The translations under genes were made by a program, and so were the position numbers. 64,000 nucleotides of DNA, taken from Rhodoglobus sp. (GTDB taxonomy: Bacteria > Actinomycetota > Actinomycetes > Actinomycetales > Microbacteriaceae). Numbering within the stretch: position 1 is the first letter of the stretch; every line of letters starts with the position of its first letter. The stretch covers positions 1-64,000 of the forward strand of contig JAODAV010000003.1 of assembly GCA_025463605.1 (NCBI GenBank). Reading direction: 5' to 3'. The notes under the pieces were generated by a model. The model saw only the letters and a program-made list of their open reading frames with translations, was not told where the DNA came from and did no database searches. Shown here piece by piece: positions 35,433-44,662 of this stretch.

Positions 35433-35897
35433 ATGGCAAACCCGCTGCGCAAGACAATGGTCTACCTCGGCCTGGCCGACGAGGACTACGACTACGAGCA
35501 GGGTCCATCGGCACCGGTGGCGCCCGTCGCCCACCACACGCCGGCCGCCTCGCCCGGTCGCGCCGCGGTCACGCCGCTGCGCCGCGAGCGCTCGAGGAGT
35601 GCAGCCGCCGACATGAACGAGATCCTCACGGTGCACCCCCGCCAGTACAAGGATGCCCGGCTCATCGCCGAGAACTTCCGCGAGGGCATCCCGGTCATCA
35701 TGAACCTGTCGCAGATGAGCGAGCCGGATGCGCGTCGCCTCATCGACTTCACGAGCGGCCTGGCAGAGGGCCTCTACGGCAAGATCGAGCGGGTCACGAA
35801 CAAGGTCTTCCTGCTCTCGCCCGCGCACGTCGCGGTGAGCGGTGACCAGGCCGAGGTCGAGACCGACGTGGACGCGTCGTTCTTCGGCCAGCAGTAA
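35433..35897 (+). CDS. sepF: Cell division protein SepF
   Basis: Membrane anchor of the Z-ring in actinobacteria (154 aa). The amphipathic N-terminal membrane helix is [20 protein letters not shown]. An acidic/proline linker leads to the FtsZ-binding core from about residue 68 ([40 protein letters not shown]). GGAGGATTACC precedes the ATG. It acts with FtsZ, encoded two genes upstream. Confidence 0.95.
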   Translation: MANPLRKTMVYLGLADEDYDYEQGPSAPVAPVAHHTPAASPGRAAVTPLRRERSRSAAADMNEILTVHPRQYKDARLIAENFREGIPVIMNLSQMSEPDARRLIDFTSGLAEGLYGKIERVTNKVFLLSPAHVAVSGDQAEVETDVDASFFGQQ

Positions 35898-35906
35898 CCT
35901 GAGCGG

Positions 35907-36215
35907 GTGACCGCTTCCCCCGTCGTCTCCATCATCGCGACCGTCATCTATGTGGCGCTGACGATCTTCTTCATCATGATGTGGGCGAGATTCGTGCTCG
36001 ACCTCGCGCGCATGTTCGCGCGTCGCTGGCGGCCCAAGGGGCTCGGTCTCGTGCTCGCGGAAGCCGTCTACACCGTCACCGATCCGCCCATCAAGGCGGT
36101 GCGCCGCGTGATCCCGCCGGTGCGTATCGGGGGTGCCGCGCTCGACTTCGCGTGGAGCATCGTCATGCTCGCGTGCATCATTCTGATTTCCATCACACTG
36201 GGATTCGTGAACTAG
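35907..36215 (+). CDS. YggT-family membrane protein
   Basis: A 102-aa protein with two membrane helices (about 7-29 and 76-99) and the family motif DPPIKAVRRVIPPVRIGG. YggT proteins sit between sepF and divIVA in many Gram-positive genomes. Function is not defined, with suggested roles in osmotic tolerance and wall growth. GTG start 10 bases after sepF. Confidence 0.88.
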   Translation: MTASPVVSIIATVIYVALTIFFIMMWARFVLDLARMFARRWRPKGLGLVLAEAVYTVTDPPIKAVRRVIPPVRIGGAALDFAWSIVMLACIILISITLGFVN

Positions 36216-36271
36216 ACAACCCGATGTACTGTGGACTTAGTTCACGCGGGGGACGAACGGGTCCTCGCGAG

Positions 36272-36277
36272 TAGTAT
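36272..36277 (+). promoter_or_regulatory. -10 box of probable divIVA promoter
   Basis: TAGTAT in the 132-base gap before divIVA, about 70 bases from the start codon. No clear -35 element is seen. DivIVA is abundant in actinobacteria, so a dedicated promoter is expected. Confidence 0.4.
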
Positions 36278-36347
36278 GTCTGGCGTTAGCAAAACGTTAT
36301 GTTGGCGTTCAAGACCCCGTTGAAAGAAAGTGTGTGAGGTGACGGCA

Positions 36348-37067
36348 ATGGCTCTGACTCCTGAAGATGTAGTCAACAAGCGGTTTCAACCGACGAAGTT
36401 CCGCGAAGGCTACGACCAGGACGAGGTGGATGACTTCCTCGACGAGGTCGTCGTCGAGTTGCGACGCCTGAACCAGGAGAACGAGGAGCTGCGCCAGCGC
36501 CTCATTGCGAGCGACTCGCGCATCAACGAACTGCAGCGCAGCGGAGCGCAGGCCGCTCCCGCCGCTCCCGCGCAGAGCTTTGTTCAGGAGCCCGCGGCAG
36601 TGGCTGCTCCCGCTCCGGCCGTCGCTCCGGCCGCCGCGCCCGCCTTCGGACAGGGCGGCGGCATGGACCCGAACATGGATCCGGGCAACACCAACAACCT
36701 CCTCCAGCTCGCCCGCCGCCTCCACGAGGAGCACGTGCGCGAGGGTGTCGAGAAGCGTGACGCGCTCATCGCCGAAGGCCACGCCACCGCCGCGCGCGTC
36801 GTAGCCGAGGCCGAGTCCAAGCAGCGCGCCCAGATCAACTCGCTCGACCAGGAGCGCCAGTCGCTCGAGCACCGCATCGAGGAGCTCCGCACCTTCGAGC
36901 GCGAGTACCGCCAGAAGCTCAAGGGCTACATCGAGGGCCAGTTGCGCGAGCTCGACTCGGCGAACATGCTTACGGCGGGCTCAACGCCGGACGGTGGGCA
37001 GTACGCCGCCCCGGCCGCTGCCGCCGCGCAGCCACCCGCGAACTACACGGGCTTTGCCGGAAACTGA
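36348..37067 (+). CDS. divIVA: Polar growth protein DivIVA (Wag31)
   Basis: Coiled-coil scaffold that marks curved membrane at poles and septa and directs apical wall growth (239 aa). The N-terminal membrane-binding domain reads MALTPEDVVNKRFQPTKFRE, then YDQDEVDDFLDEV. A coiled coil, an alanine/proline linker (about 65-105), a long second coiled coil and a disordered tail follow. GAGGTGA lies 5 bases before the ATG; an in-frame ATG at 36330 has no ribosome binding site. Confidence 0.95.
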   Translation: MALTPEDVVNKRFQPTKFREGYDQDEVDDFLDEVVVELRRLNQENEELRQRLIASDSRINELQRSGAQAAPAAPAQSFVQEPAAVAAPAPAVAPAAAPAFGQGGGMDPNMDPGNTNNLLQLARRLHEEHVREGVEKRDALIAEGHATAARVVAEAESKQRAQINSLDQERQSLEHRIEELRTFEREYRQKLKGYIEGQLRELDSANMLTAGSTPDGGQYAAPAAAAAQPPANYTGFAGN

Positions 37068-37647
37068 TCAGCAGCCGACGGCCGGGAAGCCGGGGGTAAG
37101 AGCACGCGCCCTCGTCATCCTGGCCGTCGTTGCTGTTGTCGTCTATACGCTCGACCGCGTCAGCAAGTTCCTCGTCACTGAGAACCTGACCGTCGGGGTG
37201 CCTGTGCCGGTGCTCGGCGAACTGCTTCAGTTCCGCTACGTCGAGAATCCCGGCGCGGCATTCTCACTCGGCAGCGGCACGACCTGGATCTTCGCGATCA
37301 TCGCTAGTGCGGTCGCGGTGTTCATCGTGATCTTCGCTCGCCGCATCCGGTCCGTCGGTTGGGCGGTGCTGTTCGGACTCCTGCTGGGTGGCAACCTCGG
37401 AAATCTCACCGATCGGCTTACGCGCGAGCCGGGATTCGGGCTCGGCCACGTGGTCGACTTCCTGCAGCTCTACGCGTTCCCCGCGATCTTCAACCTCGCG
37501 GATGTCGCGATCGTCTCGAGCATGGGCCTTTTCATCATCCTCACCCTCCGAGGCGTCGGACTTGACGGCAAGCGCGGTCCGCGCGATCCGAAGAAGCCGG
37601 GCGATACGAATACGGCCGTCGAGCCGGCCGTGCCCGACCCGAGCTGA
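37054..37647 (+). CDS. lspA: Lipoprotein signal peptidase (signal peptidase II)
   Basis: Membrane aspartic protease that cleaves lipoprotein signal peptides (about 197 aa, four helices). Motifs: [28 protein letters not shown] with the first catalytic aspartate, VVDFLQLY and [11 protein letters not shown] with the second. The start is uncertain: the only suitable codon near the divIVA stop is a TTG at 37054, giving a 14-base overlap and no clear ribosome binding site. CtaC in this window carries a matching lipobox. Confidence 0.9.
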   Translation: MPETDQQPTAGKPGVRARALVILAVVAVVVYTLDRVSKFLVTENLTVGVPVPVLGELLQFRYVENPGAAFSLGSGTTWIFAIIASAVAVFIVIFARRIRSVGWAVLFGLLLGGNLGNLTDRLTREPGFGLGHVVDFLQLYAFPAIFNLADVAIVSSMGLFIILTLRGVGLDGKRGPRDPKKPGDTNTAVEPAVPDPS

Positions 37648-37652
37648 CCGAA

Positions 37653-38573
37653 GTGGAGTCGCGCAGCCTCGTCGTACCCGACGGCCTCGCGGGGGAACGG
37701 GCTGACTCCGCGCTAGCCAAGTTGCTCGGTTTCTCGCGCACGTTCGCCGCGGAGGTCGCCGAGGCCGGGGGAGTCCTCGTCGACGGGGTCGTACTCGGTA
37801 AGTCCGATCGGCTCGTGGCAGGGGGTTGGCTCGAAGTCACCTGGCAATCGCGCGTGGAGCCCTCCATCGTGCCCGTGGTCGTCGCCGACCTGGGCATCGT
37901 GCACGACGACGATGACATCGTCGTCGTCGACAAGCCCGCGGGTGTCGCGGCGCATCCGTCGATCGGCTGGGACGGGCCGACCGTGCTCGGCGCTCTCGCG
38001 GGCGCGGGGTATCGCATCGCGACGTCGGGAGCGGCGGAGCGCGCGGGCATCGTGCACCGGCTCGACGTCGGTACGAGCGGGCTCATGGTCGTTGCCAAGA
38101 CCGAGAGCGCATACTCGGCCCTCAAGCGCGCCTTCCATGACCGCGAGGTCGACAAGATCTACCACGCCGTCGTGCAGGGCCATCCCGATCCGCTCGCGGG
38201 CACGATCGACGCACCCATCGGCAGGCACCCGGGGGCGAGCTGGAAGTTCGCGATCACATCCGATGGCAAGGCGAGCGTGACGCACTACGAGACGCTGGAG
38301 GCATTCCCCTCAGCGGCGCTGCTCGAGATCCAGCTCGAAACGGGTCGCACGCACCAGATCCGCGTGCATATGGCAGCGCAGCGTCACCCGTGCGTGGGCG
38401 ACGCGATGTACGGCGCAGACCCGACGATCTCCGCCCGGCTGGGGCTCGCCCGACAGTGGCTGCACGCGAAGCGACTGGGGTTCGAGCATCCCGCGACGAG
38501 ACAGCACGTCGAGTTCGAGAGCCCGTATCCGGCTGACCTTCAACATGCGCTTGAGGTGCTTCGGGGCGACTAG
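37653..38573 (+). CDS. RluA/RluD-family pseudouridine synthase
   Basis: RNA pseudouridine synthase of 306 aa. An N-terminal S4 RNA-binding domain (about 15-75) is followed by the catalytic domain with the active-site aspartate in [34 protein letters not shown] and [14 protein letters not shown]. The likely target is 23S rRNA of the RluD type, but site specificity cannot be read. The GTG start is 6 bases after lspA. lspA-rluD pairs are common. Confidence 0.92.
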   Translation: MESRSLVVPDGLAGERADSALAKLLGFSRTFAAEVAEAGGVLVDGVVLGKSDRLVAGGWLEVTWQSRVEPSIVPVVVADLGIVHDDDDIVVVDKPAGVAAHPSIGWDGPTVLGALAGAGYRIATSGAAERAGIVHRLDVGTSGLMVVAKTESAYSALKRAFHDREVDKIYHAVVQGHPDPLAGTIDAPIGRHPGASWKFAITSDGKASVTHYETLEAFPSAALLEIQLETGRTHQIRVHMAAQRHPCVGDAMYGADPTISARLGLARQWLHAKRLGFEHPATRQHVEFESPYPADLQHALEVLRGD

Positions 38574-38647
38574 GGCGCGTCTGGTTCCAGCGTCGGTGGC
38601 ACGGGCCTAAGGTTGAAATCCGAACCCCGGCTAGTGAAGAGAACCCA

Positions 38648-41600
38648 GTGGCATCCAGCGACTCATTCGTGCATCTGCACGTGCACACCGAGTACTCGAT
38701 GCTCGATGGTGCGGCGCGTGTCGGCCCTCTCGTAGGGGCAGCCGCGGAGGCCGGGATGCCCGCACTCGCCGTGACCGACCACGGCAACATGTTCGGCGCC
38801 TACGACTTCTGGAAGCAGGCGACTGCGGCCGGTGTCAAGCCCATCCTGGGCACCGAGGCCTACATCACGCCGGGCACGCACCGCAGCGACAAGACGCGCG
38901 TGCGCTGGGGCACCAACGGCCAGTCGAACGATGATGTCAGCGGGTCGGGCGCGTACACCCACATGACTCTGCTCGCCGAGAACAACGAGGGGATGTACAA
39001 CCTGTTCCGGTTGTCGTCGCTCGCTTCGATCGAGGGTTACTACTTCAAGCCGCGCATGGATCGTGAGTTGCTCTCCCGGTATTCGAAGGGTGTCATCGCG
39101 ACCACGGGGTGCGTCGGCGGCGAAGTGCAGACGAGGCTGCGACTGGGGCAGTACGACGAGGCGAAGAAGGCGGCCGCCGAGTTCCAGGACATCTTCGGCA
39201 AGGAGAACTTCTTCGCCGAGATCGCCGATCACGGCATCGAGATCGAACGGCGCACGATCGGCGACCTCCTGCGCCTCGCGAAGGAGCTCGGCATGCCGCT
39301 CGTCGGCACGAACGACCTTCATTACGTGCACGCGGAAGACACGCACGCGCAGCAGGTGCTTCTGTGCGTCGGCACGGGGTCGACGATGGATGACCCGAAC
39401 CGCTTCCGGCTCGAAGGCGACGAGTACTACCTCAAGTCGGCCGCGGAGATGCGCCAGATATTCCGGGATCATCCGGAGGCATGCGACAACACGCTTCTCA
39501 TCGCCGAGCGGTGCGAGGTCAACTTCGAGAAGCGCGACCTCATGCCGCGCTTCCCGGTGCCAGAGGGCGAGACCGAGGCGAGCTGGTTCGAGCAGGAAGT
39601 GGCTGCGGGCATGAACCGGCGCTTCGGCGGCGCTCCAGACGAAGCCCACCTCGCTCAGGCCAAGTACGAGGTCGATGTCATTACCCAGATGGGCTTCCCC
39701 GGCTACTTCCTGGTGGTGGCCGACTTCATCGCCTGGGCGAAGGCGCAGGGCATCCGGGTCGGTCCCGGTCGTGGCTCGGCGGCCGGATCGATGGCCTCGT
39801 ACGCAATGGGGATCACCGAGCTCGACCCGCTCGCCCACGGTCTGATCTTCGAGCGCTTTCTCAACCCCGAGCGCGTGTCGATGCCCGATGTCGACGTCGA
39901 CTTCGACGACCGCCGCCGTCCCGAGGTGATTCGTTACGTGACCGAGAAGTACGGCGACGATCGTGTCGCCCAGATCGTCACCTACGGCACGATCAAGGCC
40001 AAGCAGGCGCTCAAGGACTCCGCGCGCGTGCTCGGCATGCCGTTCTCGGTGGGGGAGAAGCTCACCAAGGCGATGCCGCCGCCCATCATGGGCAAGGACA
40101 TGCCGCTGAGCGACATCCACAACAAGGATGCCGAGCGCTACAAGGAGGCCGCCGACATCCGCGCGCTCATCGACACCGACGGCGAGGCCGCCCGCGTGTT
40201 CGACACTGCGCGGGGCATCGAGAACCTCAAGCGGCAGTGGGGCGTGCACGCGGCGGGCGTGCTCATGTCGGCGCAACCGCTGATCGACGTGTTGCCGATC
40301 ATGAAGCGCGAAGATGACGGCGCCATCATCACGCAATTCGACCAGCCCCCGCTCGAAGACCTCGGCCTGCTCAAGATGGACTTCTTAGGGCTGCGCAACC
40401 TCACCGTCATCGAGGATGCACTGCGCATGATCCAGGCGAACACCGGGCAGCCGCTCACGATCGAGGAGCTGGATCTCGACGCTGACGAGAAGACGTACGC
40501 CCTGCTCGCCCGCGGCGAGACGCTCGGGGTCTTCCAGCTCGATGGCGGGGCGATGCGCACGCTGCTCAAGCAGCTCAAGCCCACGAACTTCGAAGACATC
40601 TCCGCAGTCATCGCCCTCTACCGCCCCGGGCCGATGGGCATGAACTCCCACACGAACTACGCCCTGCGCAAGAACGGGCTGCAGCAGATCGACGCGATCC
40701 ACCCCGAGCTGGAGGAGCCGCTGAGCGAGATCCTCGGCACCACCTTCGGCCTGATCGTGTACCAGGAGCAGGTCATGTCGGTGGCGCAGAAGGTCGCCGG
40801 GTTCACGCTCGGACAGGCCGACGTGCTGCGGCGAGCGATGGGCAAGAAGAAGAAGTCCGAGCTCGACAAGCAGTTCGCCGACTTCCAGGCGGGCATGCTG
40901 GTAGGCGGCTACAGCAAGCAAGCGGTGAAGGTGTTGTGGGACACCCTCATGCCGTTCGCCGACTACGCCTTCAACAAGGCGCACAGCGCCGGCTACGGCG
41001 TGCTGAGCTATTGGACGGCGTACCTCAAGGCGAATCATCCGGCCGAATACATGGCCGCGCTGCTCACAAGCGTCGGGGACTCGAAAGACAAGCTCGGCCT
41101 GTACCTCAACGAGTGCCGCCGCATGGGCATCAAGGTGCTCGCCCCCGACGTCAACGAGTCGAGTGTCGACTTCACCGCGGTGCCCAACGCCAGTGCTGAT
41201 TCAGACAGTGGCGTCGGGGACGTGCGCTTCGGGCTCGGAGCGGTGCGCAACGTCGGCCACAACGTCGTCGAGGCGATCACGAAAGCGCGGCTGGAGAAGG
41301 GGCGCTTCACGTCGTTCCACGACTTCCTGCGCAAGGTGCCCATCCAGGTCGCCAACAAGCGCACGGTCGAGTCCCTCATCAAGTCGGGCGCGTTCGATTC
41401 GCTGGGTGCCACGAGGCGGGCCCTCATCGAGATTCATGAGGATGCCGTCGACTCCGCTTCGAGCGTCAAGCGCGCCGAGGCGAATGGTCAGGTCGGTTTC
41501 GACTTCGACAGCCTGTGGGACGAACCCGAGGCCGCTGACCACGTGCCCGAGCGGCCGGAGTGGGCCAAGCGCGACAAGCTCGCATTCGAGCGCGAGATGC

Positions 41601-42196
41601 TCGGTCTATACGTTTCCGACCATCCGCTTGCCGGCCTCGAGGTGCAGCTCGCCAAGCACCAGACGGCATCCATCACCGAGATACTCGGGGGAGACGTTGC
41701 CGGTGACGGCGAGCACGTCACGATCGCGGGGCTCGTCACGAGCGTGCAGCATCGCGTCGCCCGCAACAGCGGCAACCAGTACGGCATCGTCATGATCGAG
41801 GACTTCGGCGGCGAGATGAGCGTGATGTTCCTGGGCAAGACCTACCAGGAGTTCTCGCCCGCCCTCACGAACGACTCCATCGTCGTGGTGCGCGGGCGTG
41901 TGAGCGTGCGCGACGACGGCATGAACCTCCACGCCGTGAGCATGTTCACGCCCGACGTCGGACCGAGCCTCGGCACCGGTCCGCTCGTCATCTCGGTGCC
42001 TGAAGCGCGGGCGACGACCGAGGTGGTCACGGCGCTCAACGACGTGCTCATTCGCCATTCGGGCGACAACGAGGTGCGCCTCAAGCTCATCAAGGGAGAC
42101 GCAGCACGCGTGTTCGAGATCCCCTACCCGGTCAAGGTGTCGGCCGACCTGTACGGGGAGCTCAAGACGCTCTTAGGCCCGAACTGCCTCGGCTGA
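38648..42196 (+). CDS. dnaE: DNA polymerase III alpha subunit
   Basis: Replicative polymerase catalytic subunit (1182 aa, DnaE1 length). The N-terminal PHP domain starts FVHLHVHTEYSMLDGAARVG. The polymerase domain has GPGRGSAAGSMASYAMGITE and PDVDVDFDDRRRPEVI with the catalytic aspartates. A helix-hairpin-helix region is followed by a C-terminal OB fold (VTIAGLVTSVQHR). The GTG start is preceded by GAAGAGAA. No intein or frameshift. Its last codons form one arm of a 13-base direct repeat. Confidence 0.97.
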   Translation: MASSDSFVHLHVHTEYSMLDGAARVGPLVGAAAEAGMPALAVTDHGNMFGAYDFWKQATAAGVKPILGTEAYITPGTHRSDKTRVRWGTNGQSNDDVSGSGAYTHMTLLAENNEGMYNLFRLSSLASIEGYYFKPRMDRELLSRYSKGVIATTGCVGGEVQTRLRLGQYDEAKKAAAEFQDIFGKENFFAEIADHGIEIERRTIGDLLRLAKELGMPLVGTNDLHYVHAEDTHAQQVLLCVGTGSTMDDPNRFRLEGDEYYLKSAAEMRQIFRDHPEACDNTLLIAERCEVNFEKRDLMPRFPVPEGETEASWFEQEVAAGMNRRFGGAPDEAHLAQAKYEVDVITQMGFPGYFLVVADFIAWAKAQGIRVGPGRGSAAGSMASYAMGITELDPLAHGLIFERFLNPERVSMPDVDVDFDDRRRPEVIRYVTEKYGDDRVAQIVTYGTIKAKQALKDSARVLGMPFSVGEKLTKAMPPPIMGKDMPLSDIHNKDAERYKEAADIRALIDTDGEAARVFDTARGIENLKRQWGVHAAGVLMSAQPLIDVLPIMKREDDGAIITQFDQPPLEDLGLLKMDFLGLRNLTVIEDALRMIQANTGQPLTIEELDLDADEKTYALLARGETLGVFQLDGGAMRTLLKQLKPTNFEDISAVIALYRPGPMGMNSHTNYALRKNGLQQIDAIHPELEEPLSEILGTTFGLIVYQEQVMSVAQKVAGFTLGQADVLRRAMGKKKKSELDKQFADFQAGMLVGGYSKQAVKVLWDTLMPFADYAFNKAHSAGYGVLSYWTAYLKANHPAEYMAALLTSVGDSKDKLGLYLNECRRMGIKVLAPDVNESSVDFTAVPNASADSDSGVGDVRFGLGAVRNVGHNVVEAITKARLEKGRFTSFHDFLRKVPIQVANKRTVESLIKSGAFDSLGATRRALIEIHEDAVDSASSVKRAEANGQVGFDFDSLWDEPEAADHVPERPEWAKRDKLAFEREMLGLYVSDHPLAGLEVQLAKHQTASITEILGGDVAGDGEHVTIAGLVTSVQHRVARNSGNQYGIVMIEDFGGEMSVMFLGKTYQEFSPALTNDSIVVVRGRVSVRDDGMNLHAVSMFTPDVGPSLGTGPLVISVPEARATTEVVTALNDVLIRHSGDNEVRLKLIKGDAARVFEIPYPVKVSADLYGELKTLLGPNCLG

Positions 42197-42251
42197 CGCC
42201 TTCGGCTCGGGCCCGCGACGCTGGCGCGTCGCGCCATCCTGCCTCGGCTGA
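42184..42251. repeat. 13-base direct repeat flanking a 42-base GC-rich segment
   Basis: CTGCCTCGGCTGA occurs at 42184-42196 (the end of dnaE) and again at 42239-42251, just before the flavin reductase stop. The segment between contains the palindrome GGCGCG-T-CGCGCC (42223-42235). No U-tract follows, so a terminator role between the convergent genes is uncertain. Confidence 0.6.
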
Positions 42252-42773
42252 TCAGCCCAGTTCGTTAGGCCGGTGGTACTGCCGCTCGTGGTAGAGCAGG
42301 GCCTCGTCCGGCTCGCCGAGTCTGCCATCCTCGATCTCGACGACGACGATCGCATTGTTGTGAACCGGATGCACCTCGACGATGCGCCCGATCATCCACG
42401 CGGTCGCTTCGTCGAGGATGGGCACACCGCCGGGACCAGGGCGCCAGTGGTCGCCCTCGAACCGCAGGTCGTGGTCGGCGGCCATTCGCTCGGCGAGGTG
42501 GCGGGAGCGGGGACCGAGCATGTGGATCGCGACGCTGTTGCCGACCGTCATCGCCGGCCACGAGCTCGAGACGCGGGCCATGTTGAAAGTCGCCAGCGGT
42601 GGCACCGCGGCGAGGGACGCGAGGGAGGTCGCGGTGAATCCCGTTGGCCTGCCGTCGGGCAGGAGCGACGTAACGATCGAGACGCCTGCCGCGTGACGCC
42701 GGAAGGCGCTCTTGAACGCGTCGAGCCCGTCGACGGGCTGGTCGGACTGGTCTGGTGAAGGCGTCTCGTTCAT
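42252..42773 (-). CDS. Flavin reductase-like FMN-binding protein
   Basis: A 173-aa protein of the flavin reductase domain family (split barrel). Signatures: FRRHAAGVSIVTSLLPDGRP, GFTATSLASLAAVPPL and HMLGPRSRHLAERMA. Such enzymes reduce FMN or FAD with NAD(P)H, often for a partner monooxygenase; no partner gene is adjacent. It is convergent with dnaE and divergent from hisD. Confidence 0.88.
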   Translation of the reverse strand: MNETPSPDQSDQPVDGLDAFKSAFRRHAAGVSIVTSLLPDGRPTGFTATSLASLAAVPPLATFNMARVSSSWPAMTVGNSVAIHMLGPRSRHLAERMAADHDLRFEGDHWRPGPGGVPILDEATAWMIGRIVEVHPVHNNAIVVVEIEDGRLGEPDEALLYHERQYHRPNELG

Positions 42774-42813
42774 ACGTGCGTATCAATCGCCGGGGGAGTC
42801 ACGATATTCCCCT

Positions 42814-42819
42814 TAGCAT
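42814..42819 (+). promoter_or_regulatory. -10 box of probable hisD promoter
   Basis: TAGCAT ends 9 bases before the first ATG (42829) and 12 before the second in-frame ATG (42832), with no Shine-Dalgarno sequence. Leaderless or near-leaderless initiation is likely. Confidence 0.45.
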
Positions 42820-42828
42820 TGTGGGGCC

Positions 42829-44136
42829 ATGATGCACACCATCGACCTTCGCGACCGCCAGCTCAGCAGGGCCGAACTCGCGGGTCTCGTGCCGCGCGCG
42901 GCAACCGACGTGGCCACGGCCACAGAGATCGCCGCGCAGCTCATCGCCGATGTCCGTTCGCGCGGCGAGATGGCGCTCCTCGAGCAGGCCGAGCGCCTCG
43001 ACGGGGTGCGGCCGGAGCGCATCCGAATCCACGCCGACGAAGTGAACAAGGCGGTGCGCGGACTCGATCCGACTGTGCGGGAGGCGCTTGAAGCGGCAAT
43101 TTCGCGAGTAAGCGCCGCGACCCAGGCGCAAGTTCCGGAGAGCTCGGTCACCGAGATCGCGCCGGGCGCCGAGGTCATCCAGCGCTGGCAGCCGGTGAAT
43201 CGCGTGGGCTTCTACGTGCCGGGCGGCAAGGCCGTGTACCCGTCGAGCGTCGTCATGAACGTCGTGCCCGCACAAGTGGCGGGAGTCTCTTCCGTGGCTC
43301 TTGCCTCGCCCGCGCAGAAGGCGTTCCACGGTTCGGTCCATCCCACCATTCTGGGTGCTGCGGGACTGCTCGGCATCGACGAGGTGTACGCGATGGGTGG
43401 AGCGGGTGCCATCGGCGCGTTCGCGTACGGAGTAGCCGACCTCGACCTCGACCCCGTGGAGATCATCACCGGCCCTGGCAACGTCTACGTCGCTGCGGCG
43501 AAACGGCTCGTGCGCGGCGTCGTCGGCATCGACGCAGAGGCCGGCCCGACCGAGATCCTCGTGATCGCCGACGCCAGTGCCGATGCGCGCCTCGTGGCGG
43601 CCGACCTCGTGAGCCAGGCCGAGCACGACGAACTCGCCGCGGCCGTGCTCGTCACCGACTCCGCGGAACTCGCGCTTGCCGTCGTCGCCGCCGTGGAGGC
43701 CCTCGCGACCACCACCCGGCACGCAGCCCGCGTACGCGAGGCCCTCGCGGGCGAGCAGTCGGCCGTCGTGCTCGTGAACGACATGGCGGCGGCTGCGGCT
43801 TTCAGCAACGCCTACGGCCCCGAGCACCTCGAGATCCAGACCGTCGAGCCGGGGGAGGTTCTCGATCTCATCGAGAGCGCGGGAGCCATCTTCCTCGGCG
43901 AGAACTCGCCGGTCAGTCTCGGCGACTACCTCGCCGGATCCAACCACGTGCTCCCCACGGGGGGTCAGTCGCGCTTCGCCTCGGGTCTCGGCGCTTACAC
44001 GTTCCTGAGGCCGCAGCAGGTGGTGCGGTATGACCGTGCTGCACTCGACGCGGTTCGGGCCCAGATCGTTGCCCTGAGCAGCGCCGAAGACCTTCCCGCC
44101 CACGGGGATGCAGTGACGGCGCGCTTCGAGCGCTAG
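42829..44136 (+). CDS. hisD: Histidinol dehydrogenase
   Basis: Zinc enzyme for the last two steps of histidine synthesis, L-histidinol to L-histidine with two NAD+ (435 aa). Signatures: NRVGFYVPGGKAVYPSSVVM, GAGAIGAFAYG, GPGNVYVAAAKRLV, DAEAGPTEILVIAD, AEHDELAAAVLVT and GPEHLEIQT. The catalytic Glu/His region SLGDYLAGSNHVLPTGG is present. It is isolated from other his genes. Two adjacent ATGs at 42829 and 42832 could serve as start. Confidence 0.96.
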   Translation: MMHTIDLRDRQLSRAELAGLVPRAATDVATATEIAAQLIADVRSRGEMALLEQAERLDGVRPERIRIHADEVNKAVRGLDPTVREALEAAISRVSAATQAQVPESSVTEIAPGAEVIQRWQPVNRVGFYVPGGKAVYPSSVVMNVVPAQVAGVSSVALASPAQKAFHGSVHPTILGAAGLLGIDEVYAMGGAGAIGAFAYGVADLDLDPVEIITGPGNVYVAAAKRLVRGVVGIDAEAGPTEILVIADASADARLVAADLVSQAEHDELAAAVLVTDSAELALAVVAAVEALATTTRHAARVREALAGEQSAVVLVNDMAAAAAFSNAYGPEHLEIQTVEPGEVLDLIESAGAIFLGENSPVSLGDYLAGSNHVLPTGGQSRFASGLGAYTFLRPQQVVRYDRAALDAVRAQIVALSSAEDLPAHGDAVTARFER

Positions 44137-44157
44137 GCGCGTATCCTTGACCGCACC

Positions 44158-44631
44158 ATGTTCTGCCCCTTCTGCCGGCACCCTGACAGCCGCGTCATCG
44201 ACTCACGCACGAGCGACGATGGCCTGTCGATCCGCCGCCGGCGCCAGTGCCCGGAATGCGGCCGCCGCTTCAGCACGACCGAGACCGCGAGCCTGAGCGT
44301 CATCAAACGCAATGGCGTGGTGGAGCCGTTCAGCCGCGAGAAGATCGTCTTAGGCGTGCGCAAGGCCTGTCAGGGCCGCCCTGTCACCGACACGGATCTC
44401 GCGATCCTCGCCCAGCGCGTCGAAGAGACCATTCGGGCGACTGGAGCCGCCCAGGTCGAGGCAAATGACATCGGGCTCGCCATCCTCACGCCGCTGCGCG
44501 AACTCGACGAGGTGGCGTATTTGCGCTTTGCCAGCGTGTACCAGGGCTTCGACTCGCTCGAGGACTTCGAGACGGCGATCACCCTCCTGCGGGTCGACCA
44601 CGCGGCGAGCGAGGAGCCCGCGGCTCCGTAG
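44158..44631 (+). CDS. nrdR: Transcriptional repressor NrdR
   Basis: ATP-cone and zinc-ribbon repressor of ribonucleotide reductase genes (157 aa). The four zinc cysteines are in [17 protein letters not shown] and [15 protein letters not shown]. The ATP-cone follows ([20 protein letters not shown]). It starts 21 bases after hisD. No nrd genes are in the window, so its targets lie elsewhere. A TATCCT box at 44142-44147 could drive it separately. Confidence 0.96.
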   Translation: MFCPFCRHPDSRVIDSRTSDDGLSIRRRRQCPECGRRFSTTETASLSVIKRNGVVEPFSREKIVLGVRKACQGRPVTDTDLAILAQRVEETIRATGAAQVEANDIGLAILTPLRELDEVAYLRFASVYQGFDSLEDFETAITLLRVDHAASEEPAAP

Positions 44632-44647
44632 CGATGCCGTGTGCCGA

Positions 44648-44653
44648 TAGCCT
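44648..44653 (+). promoter_or_regulatory. -10 box of probable pyrD promoter
   Basis: TAGCCT ends 9 bases before the pyrD ATG with no Shine-Dalgarno sequence between, the same arrangement as at hisD. Confidence 0.42.
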
Positions 44654-44662
44654 GTCTTCGGC

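Noticed and set aside
38663..40336. A 557-codon open frame opposite dnaE
   Set aside because: Antisense shadow of a well-conserved essential gene; composition is typical of reverse-complement GC-rich codons.
42215..42235. Intrinsic terminator after dnaE
   Set aside because: Stem-loops GCGACG/CGTCGC and GGCGCG/CGCGCC exist but compete with each other and no U-tract follows.
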